A stretch of 17,973 nucleotides of DNA, taken from positions 1 to 17,973 of the forward strand of contig JAVHYH010000036.1 of the NCBI GenBank assembly GCA_031119155.1, given 5' to 3'. The position numbers and the translations under genes were made by a program. Shown here piece by piece: positions 6,817-13,168 of the stretch; positions within the stretch are counted from its first letter, which is position 1, and each line of letters begins with the position of its first letter. A model generated the notes under the pieces. It was not told the origin of the DNA, did not search any database, and worked only from the letters and a program-made list of their open reading frames with translations. This DNA is from Brevundimonas sp. Lineage in GTDB: Bacteria; Pseudomonadota; Alphaproteobacteria; Caulobacterales; Caulobacteraceae.

Positions 6817-7164
6817 ATGGAAACCGACCTCCTCTCCGCCCGTTTCGCCGCCCTGGCCGACCCGACCCGTCGGGCCATCCTGGCGCGGCTGACCGAGGGC
6901 GAGGCCAGCGTCAATGAACTGGCCGAGCCGTTCGACATGAGCCTTCCGGCGGTGTCGAAACATCTCAAGGTGCTGGAGAAGGCCGGGCTGATCAGCCGGG
7001 GCAAGGAGGCGCAATGGCGTCCCGCCCGCCTCGAACCCATGGCCATGAAGGGCATGGCCGAGTGGCTGGAACATTACCGCCGATACTGGGATCGCAGTTT
7101 CGATCGGCTGGAAGATTATCTGCGCAAGGTTCAGAAAGGAAACGACGATGGAAACCGAAACTGA
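6817..7164 (+). CDS. ArsR-family winged-helix repressor, cysteine-free
   Basis: This 115-residue regulator opens with ARFAALADPTRRAILARLTEGEA, the hallmark of the ArsR/SmtB family. The helix-turn-helix VNELAEPFDMSLPAVSKHLKVLEKAGLI (residues 32-59) and the beta-wing SRGKEAQWRPARLEP follow. The C-terminal helix EHYRRYWDRSFDRLEDYL (85-102) is typical of the subgroup found next to AHSA1/SRPBCC genes. The protein has no cysteine at all, so the classical metal-thiolate site (ELCVCD type) is absent. A metal or arsenite sensor is therefore unlikely, and an organic ligand or constitutive repression is more plausible. It is the first gene of a seven-gene operon and overlaps the next gene by 17 bases. 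The upstream operator-like repeats suggest autorepression. Initiation shows only a weak GAAG before the ATG. Confidence 0.9.
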   Translation: METDLLSARFAALADPTRRAILARLTEGEASVNELAEPFDMSLPAVSKHLKVLEKAGLISRGKEAQWRPARLEPMAMKGMAEWLEHYRRYWDRSFDRLEDYLRKVQKGNDDGNRN

Positions 7165-7651
7165 CAACAATCCGTGCGACACGGACGGCGTCGCCCACGC
7201 CTTCGATCTGGTGCTGGAGCGCATCATTGACGCCCCGCCGGAGAAGGTCTTCCGCGCCTATACGGACGCCGCGATCCTGAGCCAGTGGTTCGCGCCCAAG
7301 CCGTGGTTCATCACCGACGCGGTGGTCGAGCCCCGCGCCGGCGGCCGGTTCAACTTCGTCATGAACGGTCCGGACGGCGAGCGTTTTCCGAACTCGGGCG
7401 TCTTCCTGGAGGTGGTTGAGAACCGCCGTCTGATCTCCACCGACGCCTTCACGCCCGACTGGAAGCCGTCCGGCCAGCCCTTCATGGTCGCCCGGATCGA
7501 GTTCGAGCCGACCGCGGACGGCAAGACGAAATACACGGCGACAGCCAGCCACTGGAATGAAGAGACCCTCAAGCAGCATGAAGCGATGGGCTTCCACGAG
7601 GGCTGGGGCCAGGTCGCCGATCAACTGAACGAACTGATCAAGACCCTCTGA
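7148..7651 (+). CDS. SRPBCC / AHSA1-like protein (first of two)
   Basis: This 167-residue protein has the START-like helix-grip fold of the Activator-of-Hsp90-ATPase-homologue (AHSA1) group. Recognisable parts are ERIIDAPPEKVFRAYTD with ILSQWFAP (residues 24-50), EPRAGGRFNFVMNGPDG (61-77), and the closing helix with MGFHEGWGQVADQLNEL (147-163). The fold makes a deep hydrophobic cavity for a small molecule. Despite the family name, bacterial members are not known to act generally on Hsp90. The start at 7148 lies inside the end of arsR, with AAAGGA about 8 bases upstream, so translation is probably coupled. The second copy downstream is clearly divergent (DAPRALVWRAW against DAPPEKVFRAY). The ligand and any enzymatic activity are unknown. 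Confidence 0.9.
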   Translation: METETDNNPCDTDGVAHAFDLVLERIIDAPPEKVFRAYTDAAILSQWFAPKPWFITDAVVEPRAGGRFNFVMNGPDGERFPNSGVFLEVVENRRLISTDAFTPDWKPSGQPFMVARIEFEPTADGKTKYTATASHWNEETLKQHEAMGFHEGWGQVADQLNELIKTL

Positions 7652-7692
7652 CGTTTTGAACGCCGCGACCGGCCGGTTTCAGGAAAGACGCG

Positions 7693-8169
7693 ATGACCCT
7701 TGCAGAAGACCTTGAGACCCGGCCGACGCTGCGGATGCAGCGGACGTTCGACGCGCCCCGCGCCCTGGTGTGGCGGGCGTGGAGCCAGCCGGAGGTGCTG
7801 GTGCTGTGGATGGGGCCGGTCGAATGGCCCGCCACCCACGTGACCGCGGACTTCCGCGTCGGCGGCGAATGGCGCATCCGCCTGACGTCGCCGGAAACCG
7901 GCGAGCATCTGTGGCAGGGCGGCGTCTATCGCGAGATCGTCGCGCCCGAACGTCTCGTCTTCACCTTCAAATGGGACGAGAGCCATGAGGACGGACCGCC
8001 GGTCGATACGCTGGTGACCGTCGAACTGGCCGAGACCGACGACGGCCGCACGGTCATGGACTTCACCCATCAGGGGCTGAAGTCCGAACAGAGCCTGACC
8101 GGCCACAGACACGGCTGGAACAGCACCGCCGACCGGCTGGAGGCCTGGCTGGCGGCCAACCCCGACTGA
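7693..8169 (+). CDS. SRPBCC / AHSA1-like protein (second of two)
   Basis: This 158-residue helix-grip-fold protein contains RTFDAPRALVWRAWSQPEVLVLWMGP (residues 17-42), FRVGGEWRIRLTSPETGE (54-71) and WQGGVYREIVAPERLVFTF (74-92). It closes with the helix TGHRHGWNSTADRLEAWLA (136-154), which contains the HGW signature. It is a paralogue of the preceding gene rather than a recent duplication, because most positions differ. The start follows AGGAAAG at a 5-base spacing, 41 bp after the previous stop. The two copies may bind different ligands or pair as a heterodimer; both ideas are inference. Confidence 0.9.
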   Translation: MTLAEDLETRPTLRMQRTFDAPRALVWRAWSQPEVLVLWMGPVEWPATHVTADFRVGGEWRIRLTSPETGEHLWQGGVYREIVAPERLVFTFKWDESHEDGPPVDTLVTVELAETDDGRTVMDFTHQGLKSEQSLTGHRHGWNSTADRLEAWLAANPD

Positions 8170-8195
8170 CGACCAATCGAAACCGGAGACTGACC

Positions 8196-8639
8196 ATGAA
8201 GATCGTGACGAGTCTGAGTTTCAAGGGCGAATGCCGCGAGGCCTTCGACTTCTATGCCCGCGTTCTGGGCGGCAAGGTGACGGCGGCCTATCCGTTTGGC
8301 GACGGTCCGCCGGACATGCCCATCGGGCCGGAGTACAAGGACTGGCTGATGCACTGCTGGCTGGATGTCGGCGACCAGTCGATCATGGGCGCGGACATCC
8401 CGCCGGAGTTCGGCACCAACATCGACAAGCCCAAGAACGGCTTCGACGTGACCCTGCACACCGAGGACATGGCGGAGGCGAAGCGCTGGTTCGACGCCCT
8501 GTCCGAAGGCGGCACGGTGCACATGGCTTTCGGCGAGACCTTCTGGTCGCCGGGCTACGGCAATCTGACGGATCGGTTCGGCATTCCGTGGATGGTGAAT
8601 GTCATCCCGTCGGGTGACTGGCAGCCGCCGCAAGGCTGA
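8196..8639 (+). CDS. VOC-superfamily protein, PhnB-like (glyoxalase/bleomycin-resistance fold)
   Basis: This 147-residue protein belongs to the PhnB-like branch of the vicinal-oxygen-chelate superfamily. It starts LSFKGECREAFDFYARVLGGKV (residues 7-28), carries GFDVTLHTEDMAEAKRWFDALSEGG (82-106), and ends with the highly characteristic WSPGYGNLTDRFGIPWMVN (117-135). Members of the superfamily include metal-dependent isomerases and dioxygenases and also non-catalytic antibiotic-binding proteins. I cannot define a complete metal site here: His53 and Glu114 are possible ligands. The start follows GGAG at an 8-base spacing, and the gene sits 26 bp after the second SRPBCC gene. PhnB-like and SRPBCC genes often share operons with ArsR or ECF regulators, which supports a common stress role without naming the substrate. 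Confidence 0.9.
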   Translation: MKIVTSLSFKGECREAFDFYARVLGGKVTAAYPFGDGPPDMPIGPEYKDWLMHCWLDVGDQSIMGADIPPEFGTNIDKPKNGFDVTLHTEDMAEAKRWFDALSEGGTVHMAFGETFWSPGYGNLTDRFGIPWMVNVIPSGDWQPPQG

Positions 8640-8649
8640 CGCCGTCTCC

Positions 8650-8670
8650 GGGGCGGTCACGGGCCGCCCC
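8650..8670 (+). terminator. hairpin between the VOC and DoxX-like genes (possible partial terminator)
   Basis: GGGGCGG (8650-8656) and CCGCCCC (8664-8670) form a perfect 7-bp GC stem with a 7-nt loop. A pyrimidine-rich tail with a few T's follows (8671-8685). It lacks a clean T-run, so full termination is doubtful. In the middle of an operon it could lower expression of the last three genes or stabilise the 3' end of the first four. Confidence 0.4.
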
Positions 8671-8700
8671 GCCCTTCCCTTTCATCGCTGGAGATATCCC

Positions 8701-9090
8701 ATGAAGGCCACCCCCATGGTCTGGACCGGACGCGTGCTGAGCGGACTGTTCGTCCTGTTCATGCTGGGCGCGTCGATCGCCCCCAAATTCCTGATGCCCG
8801 AAATCGCGCGGGAGGCCTCGCCGCAGGGCGTGCCCGGAAGCGCCATCCTGCTGATCGGCGTGCTCGAGCTGGTCGCCACCCTGCTGTACGTTTGGCGACG
8901 CACGGCGCTGGTCGGCGCGATCATGATGACCGCCATTCTGGGTGGGGCCATCGCCACCCACATGAACTCGGGCAGCCCGCTGTTCAGCCACACCCTGTTC
9001 GGCGTGTATCTGGGGCTGGTGATGTGGGGCGGCCTGTGGCTGCGCGACGCCGACCTGCGTCAGCGCCTGCCGATCCGGCGCGTCCCGTGA
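8701..9090 (+). CDS. DoxX-like four-helix membrane protein
   Basis: This 129-residue protein has four predicted membrane helices at about residues 8-26, 47-65, 69-87 and 97-114. The pattern MVWTGRVLSGLFVLFMLGASIAPKF followed by ILLIGVLELVATLLYV and LGGAIATHMNSGSPLFSHTLFG is typical of the DoxX_2 family. These are small integral membrane proteins linked in some bacteria to redox stress or sulfur oxidation, but they have no agreed activity. The ATG at 8701 has TGGAGA about 8 bases upstream. Its stop overlaps the GTG start of the next gene (GTGA), so the two are probably translated together. It is the only membrane protein of the operon and may anchor the others or move a compound. Confidence 0.85.
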   Translation: MKATPMVWTGRVLSGLFVLFMLGASIAPKFLMPEIAREASPQGVPGSAILLIGVLELVATLLYVWRRTALVGAIMMTAILGGAIATHMNSGSPLFSHTLFGVYLGLVMWGGLWLRDADLRQRLPIRRVP

Positions 9091-9491
9091 ACGGCTCCGC
9101 CGCCGGCATGCGGCACAATTTCCGGGGCACGGACCCGGACGCCTATATCGCCGCGCAGGACGGTTGGCGTCGCGAGGTCGTCGCGGCCCTGCGGCAGGCG
9201 GTGCGCGACGGCGGCGCTTCGGACGAGCGGATCAAATGGGGCCATATCGTCCTGTTCGCCGCCGGCCCGGTCTGCCTGATCCGCGCCGAGGACCAGCGCG
9301 TCCTGTTCGGCCTCTGGCGAGGCAAGCGGCTGCGGGAGCTGGAGCCCCGCCTGAAGGCGAGCGGCAAGTATGAGCTGGCCAACATGACCTTTCGCGAGGG
9401 TGATCCGGTCGATGTCGGGGCGATGGCCCGACTGGTCCGGGCCGCCATCGACCTGAACCTGGAACTGGGCGACCCGACTGCCCGCTTGTGA
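9087..9491 (+). CDS. DUF1801-type protein
   Basis: This protein has 134 residues from the GTG at 9087, or 127 from the ATG at 9108. I favour the GTG because its GTGA overlap with the preceding stop is a standard coupling junction. Recognisable blocks are DPDAYIAAQDGWRREVVAALRQAVR, then SDERIKWGHIVLFAAGPVCLIRAEDQRVLFGLWRG and a helical end rich in Leu and Ala. This matches the DUF1801 (YdhG/YjhX-like) group, a small alpha/beta fold of unknown biochemical function often found beside SRPBCC, VOC and DoxX genes. No catalytic residues can be assigned. Confidence 0.8.
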   Translation: MNGSAAGMRHNFRGTDPDAYIAAQDGWRREVVAALRQAVRDGGASDERIKWGHIVLFAAGPVCLIRAEDQRVLFGLWRGKRLRELEPRLKASGKYELANMTFREGDPVDVGAMARLVRAAIDLNLELGDPTARL

Positions 9492-9510
9492 AGACCAAGG
9501 GAGACTTCCG

Positions 9511-10176
9511 ATGCGCAAGATCCGACTGGCCACCTTCCTCTCCATCGACGGCGTCATGCAGGCGCCCGGCGGTCCGGAGGAGGACACGACCGGAGGCTTC
9601 AGCCACGGCGGCTGGGTCTGGCCGCATTTCGACGAGACGGTCGGCGGTCTGATGGGCGAGGCGATGGGCGAGGACTACGACCTGCTGCTGGGCCGCCGGA
9701 CCTATGAGATCTTCGCCGCCTACTGGCCGACGATGGACGACGAGATCGGCCAAGCCTTCAACGCCATCAACAAATACGTCGTCGCTGGGCCCGAGACGCC
9801 GCTGGACTGGGCGGGCAGTCACCGGCTGGAGGGCGATGTGGTCGAGGCCGTGCGCGCGCTGAAGGCGACCGAGGGGCGCGACCTGCTGATCCAGGGCTCC
9901 GGCGAGCTGGTGCACACGCTGCTGGCGGCGGGGCTGATCGACGAGCTGACCACCCTCACCTTCCCCATCATGCTGGGAGGCGGCAAGCGGCTGTTCGACG
10001 GTGCGGCCAGCCCGCGCGGCTGGACGCTGGAGAAGAGCACCCCGTCCGGGAGCGGGGTGGTGGTCAGCGTCTATCGACTCGCCGGCGAGGTGGTGACCGG
10101 ATCGGTCGCCGCGCAGGAGCCGGGTCCGGCCGAACTGGCCCGCCGCGAACGCTGGGCGCGCGAGGACCGGTCCTGA
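9511..10176 (+). CDS. dihydrofolate reductase-like / RibD C-terminal domain protein
   Basis: This 221-residue protein has the RibD-C/DHFR-like NADPH-binding fold. LATFLSIDGVMQAPGG is the opening strand and loop (residues 6-21). LLLGRRTYEIFAAYWP (58-73) is the nucleotide-binding segment. GRDLLIQGSGELVHTLLAAGLIDELTTL and FPIMLGGGKRLF (122-162) form the typical C-terminal part. Many such proteins lie in stress operons and are not true folate enzymes; they may reduce another small molecule with NADPH. About 30 charged residues after the core (from about 190) are an extra tail. AAGGGA precedes the ATG at a 7-9-base spacing. It is the last gene of the ArsR operon and converges on the serine hydrolase gene 88 bp further on. 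Confidence 0.88.
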   Translation: MRKIRLATFLSIDGVMQAPGGPEEDTTGGFSHGGWVWPHFDETVGGLMGEAMGEDYDLLLGRRTYEIFAAYWPTMDDEIGQAFNAINKYVVAGPETPLDWAGSHRLEGDVVEAVRALKATEGRDLLIQGSGELVHTLLAAGLIDELTTLTFPIMLGGGKRLFDGAASPRGWTLEKSTPSGSGVVVSVYRLAGEVVTGSVAAQEPGPAELARRERWAREDRS

Positions 10177-10182
10177 ACACGT

Positions 10183-10209
10183 CGTCCGGATCGTCCGGAT
10201 CGTCGAAAT
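10183..10209. repeat. short tandem 9-bp repeat in the convergent gap
   Basis: CGTCCGGAT occurs twice in tandem (10183-10191 and 10192-10200) and is followed by a third, degenerate unit, CGTCGAAAT (10201-10209). It lies between the two convergent operons (gap 10177-10264). I see no clean intrinsic terminator there. It may be slippage-prone spacer sequence without function. Confidence 0.5.
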
Positions 10210-10264
10210 CGCAGGCTGCGGTAGCTGAAGTCACCGCGAAACCGTCGCTCAATTCTCGCCTACC

Positions 10265-11494
10265 CTAGCGGGCGACGACCGTCGGGAAATCGCGCCCCAG
10301 CGCCTCGGCCATCCCCTGCTGGGACAGCAGGAAGACCGCCTCGCGCTGGTGATAGTTGTTCGACAGGACGATCACGGTGACGTCCTCGTCCGGCTGGTAG
10401 GTCATCAGGTTGCGGAAGCCGGACCAACTGCCGGTGTGGAAGATCTGGTTGTCGTCGAAGGCGGGCTGGACCTGACGGCCGAGGGCCTTCTCGTAGATGC
10501 CGTAACCCCACAGGCGGCGAGGCTTGCCGCGTTCGTCGGGCGTGTCGTCCGGCGCATGGTCGGCGATCATCTGGCGGTAGCTGTCGGAGGACAGGATGTG
10601 GCCGCGATGCAGGGCGCGCTCCCAGATCAGCAGGTCGTCCAGCGTCGAATACAGGGCGCCGGCGGCATAGACGATGCTGACGTTGGCCTTCGGCTGCGGC
10701 GCGATCCCGCCGACCAGATTGGCGTATCCCATGGCCATGTCGGGACCGCCGTCGTCATAACCGGTGTCGGCCATGCCCAGCGGGTCGAAGAAGGCCTGCC
10801 GCAGATAGTCGTGCAGCCCCATGCCGGTGATCTCCTCGACTACGGCGCCCAGCAGGTTGAAGCCGGCGTTGTTGTAGCGGACCTTGGTCCCCGGCTCGAA
10901 CTGCAGGCCGAAACGCTTTGAATCCTCGGTCAGCTCGGCGGGGGTGGCGGGGGTGACGCGGCGGACGCCCCAGCCGGGCCGGGCCATCAGGTCGGGGATG
11001 CCGGAGGTGTGCGACAGCAGATGGCGCAGCCGGATCGGTTGCCAGGCGGCCGGACACGGCTGGATGTATTTGCAGACGGGATCATCGACCGACAGCTTGC
11101 CCTCGTCCTGCAGGCGCAGGATGGCGGCGGCGGTGAATTGCTTGCTGATCGAGGCCAGGCGGAAGCGGGTGTTCAGCGCCATGGCCCGACCCTCCTCGCG
11201 GTTGGCGGGGCCATAGACCTGACGGAACAGGACCTGATCGCCCCTGGCCACCAGCACGCCGCCGGTGAACTGGCCGGTGGCGCCCCAGTGATCCAGCTGG
11301 CCCTTCAGTCCGGGCAGGGTCTCGACGACCTCGACCGGCGGGCGCGGCGGCAGGGGCTCGGACCGGACTTCGGGCGCCGAGGCGGGCCGGATCAGTCCCC
11401 AGCCGACGAGACCGACGACAAGGAGGAAGAGTCCGGCGAGGATGCCGAGAGCGAGCCGGGGATGGTTCCCGGCGCGACGGGGGACGTTGAACAC
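10265..11494 (-). CDS. membrane-anchored serine hydrolase of the class C beta-lactamase / DD-peptidase family
   Basis: This 409-residue protein has a basic N-terminus and one membrane segment (about residues 14-35), followed by a Pro-rich linker. That implies an anchored periplasmic enzyme. The catalytic motifs of the family are complete: SISK (Ser115, Lys118), YNN (207-209) and HTG (353-355), with LRHLLSHTSGIPD (156-168) as the usual loop. Such proteins include AmpC, EstB-type esterases and peptidoglycan or D-amino-acid peptidases. True beta-lactamase activity is unlikely to be the main role and cannot be judged here. The start is GTG at 11494; no ATG lies near it. It is preceded by GAGAG, which overlaps the era stop codon, only 13 bp away. 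The gene is thus the last member of the housekeeping operon, in the place where recO usually sits. Confidence 0.88.
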   Translation of the reverse strand: MFNVPRRAGNHPRLALGILAGLFLLVVGLVGWGLIRPASAPEVRSEPLPPRPPVEVVETLPGLKGQLDHWGATGQFTGGVLVARGDQVLFRQVYGPANREEGRAMALNTRFRLASISKQFTAAAILRLQDEGKLSVDDPVCKYIQPCPAAWQPIRLRHLLSHTSGIPDLMARPGWGVRRVTPATPAELTEDSKRFGLQFEPGTKVRYNNAGFNLLGAVVEEITGMGLHDYLRQAFFDPLGMADTGYDDGGPDMAMGYANLVGGIAPQPKANVSIVYAAGALYSTLDDLLIWERALHRGHILSSDSYRQMIADHAPDDTPDERGKPRRLWGYGIYEKALGRQVQPAFDDNQIFHTGSWSGFRNLMTYQPDEDVTVIVLSNNYHQREAVFLLSQQGMAEALGRDFPTVVAR

Positions 11495-11507
11495 CGAACG
11501 CGAACTC

Positions 11508-12455
11508 TCAGACGTCGTAGTCCAGCCCGAACTGGGCGTAGAGGGCGCGGCTGTCCTGCCATTTCGGATCGACCTTGACGGTCAGGAACAGGTGGACCGG
11601 GCGGTCCATCAGCTCGGTCAGCTCCTCACGCGCCTTCTGGCCGATCCATTTCAGGGTCTGGCCGCCCTTGCCCAGAACGATGGGGCGCTGGCTTTCCCGC
11701 TCGACGTAGATGGTCTGTTCGATGCGGGCCGAACCGTCGGGCTTGTCTTCGAACGAGGTGGTCTCGACGGCGGCCGAGTACGGCAGCTCCTCGTGGACGC
11801 GGAGGTAGACCTTCTCGCGGGTGATCTCGGCGGCCAGGACGCGCATGGGCACGTCGGCGGACTGGTCTTCCGGATAGAGCCACGGCCCGGCGGGCATGGC
11901 GTCGGCCAGACGCTGGCCCAGATCGTCGACGCCGTCGCCGCTGAGGGCCGAGATCATGAAGACCTCGCTGTAGACGCCGGTGTCATAGAGCGATTGCGAC
12001 AGGGCCAGCAGGGTGTCGCGGCGCATGCCGTCGATCTTGTTGAGCGCCAGGATGACCTGTTTCCCGGCTTCCTTGAGCGCGGCGATGATGGTCTGGGTGT
12101 CCTCGGCCGACTTGCGGTCCGCGGCCGTGCCGTCCTTGCCGTCGGCGGCGATGTGCGAGGCCGCGTCGATCAGGTGGACGACGACGTCGGCGTCATCCGC
12201 CCCGCCCCAGGCCGAGGCGACCATGGCGCGGTCCAGACGGCGGCGCGGGCTGAAGATGCCGGGGGTGTCGACCAGCACGATCTGGGCGTCGCCATAGATG
12301 GCGATGCCGCGCACGGGGAAGCGGGTGGTCTGCACCTTCTGGGTGACGATGGAGACCTTGGTGCCGGTCAGGCGGTTGACCAGCGTGGACTTGCCCGCGT
12401 TGGGAGCGCCGATGATGGCGGCGAAGCCTGCGCGCTGGTTCTGGAGATCGGTCAA
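11508..12455 (-). CDS. era: GTPase Era
   Basis: Era is an essential GTPase that binds the 3' end of 16S rRNA and helps mature the 30S subunit. All motifs are present in 315 residues: G1 GAPNAGKST (16-24), the switch-I region TQKVQTTR (38-45), G3 DTPG (63-66), G4 NKID (139-142) and G5 SAL. The C-terminal KH domain contains VLGKGGQTLKWIG. The only usable start is TTG at 12455: an in-frame stop lies four codons upstream and no ATG or GTG lies between. GAAGG stands 6 bases before the TTG. The start overlaps the rnc stop as TTGA, so Era synthesis is probably coupled to RNase III. An extra, charged loop (about residues 101-119, rich in Asp and Lys) lies between G3 and G4 compared with the E. coli protein. 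Confidence 0.96.
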   Translation of the reverse strand: MTDLQNQRAGFAAIIGAPNAGKSTLVNRLTGTKVSIVTQKVQTTRFPVRGIAIYGDAQIVLVDTPGIFSPRRRLDRAMVASAWGGADDADVVVHLIDAASHIAADGKDGTAADRKSAEDTQTIIAALKEAGKQVILALNKIDGMRRDTLLALSQSLYDTGVYSEVFMISALSGDGVDDLGQRLADAMPAGPWLYPEDQSADVPMRVLAAEITREKVYLRVHEELPYSAAVETTSFEDKPDGSARIEQTIYVERESQRPIVLGKGGQTLKWIGQKAREELTELMDRPVHLFLTVKVDPKWQDSRALYAQFGLDYDV

Positions 12456-13168
12456 ATGACGCCTTCACGTTTCAGGACGGCCGTCGCGGCCGCTTTCTCC
12501 GCGTCCTGACGTGATCGACCCTGTGCGGTCAAGGGCGGATATCCGGCTACGCTTGCCTCAACCGTGAATGTCGGGGCGTGATCGGAGCCCGTGCGCTCGA
12601 CGATCCGGTAGGTCGGGAGCGCCCTGCCCTGCCCCAGCGCCCACTCCTGCAGGGCCGATTTCGGGTTGGTCAGGGCCTTCTTCGGATTGGCGGCGAACTC
12701 GGGCTGCCAGGCGTGGTCGAAGACCTTGCGGGCCGCGTCGATGCCGCCGTCCAGCCAGATGGCGGCCAGCAGGGCCTCCATGGCGTCGCCCAGCACGCCC
12801 TCGCGGCGGCGACCGCCCTGTTTGGCCTCGCCGGGCGACAGGCGCATGGCCGGACCGATCCCCAGCCGCTCGGCTACGCGGGCGCAGGCGGCCTTGTCGA
12901 CAAGAGCGTGCAGACGGGCGGACATGTCGCCTTCATCGGCCTCGGGGAAGTCGCGCATCAGCCGGTCGGCGACCAGCAGCCCCAGCACCCGGTCGCCCAG
13001 GAACTCCAGACGCTGATTGTCGAGGAAGGGGCGGCCCCGCGCGTCCCGCTCGGCGCCCTCGCCCACGCTGGCGTGGGTCAGTGCCTGTTCGAGCAGGGTC
13101 GGGTCGGCGAAGTCATGGCCGAGGTTGCGCGTGAGCGCACGGACAGCCTCGGCCCGGCGGTCGGTCAT
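12452..13168 (-). CDS. rnc: ribonuclease III
   Basis: RNase III (238 residues) cuts double-stranded RNA in rRNA precursors and regulatory RNAs. The catalytic domain carries the signature NQRLEFLGDRVLGLL (residues 51-65), with Glu55 and Asp59. The second metal-binding pair lies in GDAMEALLAAIW (Asp128, Glu131). A double-stranded-RNA-binding domain starts near residue 168 (NPKSALQEWALGQGRALPTY) and ends with GRSRQDAEKAAATAVLKREG. The ATG at 13168 shares one base with the lepB stop (TGATG), and the stop overlaps the start of era (TTGA). This lepB-rnc-era order is conserved widely in proteobacteria and supports all three assignments. Confidence 0.97.
   Translation of the reverse strand: MTDRRAEAVRALTRNLGHDFADPTLLEQALTHASVGEGAERDARGRPFLDNQRLEFLGDRVLGLLVADRLMRDFPEADEGDMSARLHALVDKAACARVAERLGIGPAMRLSPGEAKQGGRRREGVLGDAMEALLAAIWLDGGIDAARKVFDHAWQPEFAANPKKALTNPKSALQEWALGQGRALPTYRIVERTGSDHAPTFTVEASVAGYPPLTAQGRSRQDAEKAAATAVLKREGVI

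Noticed and set aside
7668..7677. 10-bp palindrome ACCGGCCGGT between the two SRPBCC genes
   Set aside because: It is short, made only of GC-rich steps common in this genome and lies within an operon; no link to a promoter is visible.
10216..10240. Possible terminator (GCGGT...ACCGC) between the convergent operons
   Set aside because: The stem is only 5 bp with a 10-nt loop and no T-rich tail.
5180..11507. Genomic island bounded by attachment sites or insertion sequences
   Set aside because: I found no integrase, transposase, tRNA, terminal inverted repeats or obvious direct repeats at the edges, and base composition looks like the flanks by eye. Only the broken gene order is supported.
11442..12509. 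Plus-strand frame of 355 codons antisense to era
   Set aside because: Era has all G motifs and the KH domain on the minus strand; the antisense product is a Gly/Asp/Val-rich shadow without motifs.
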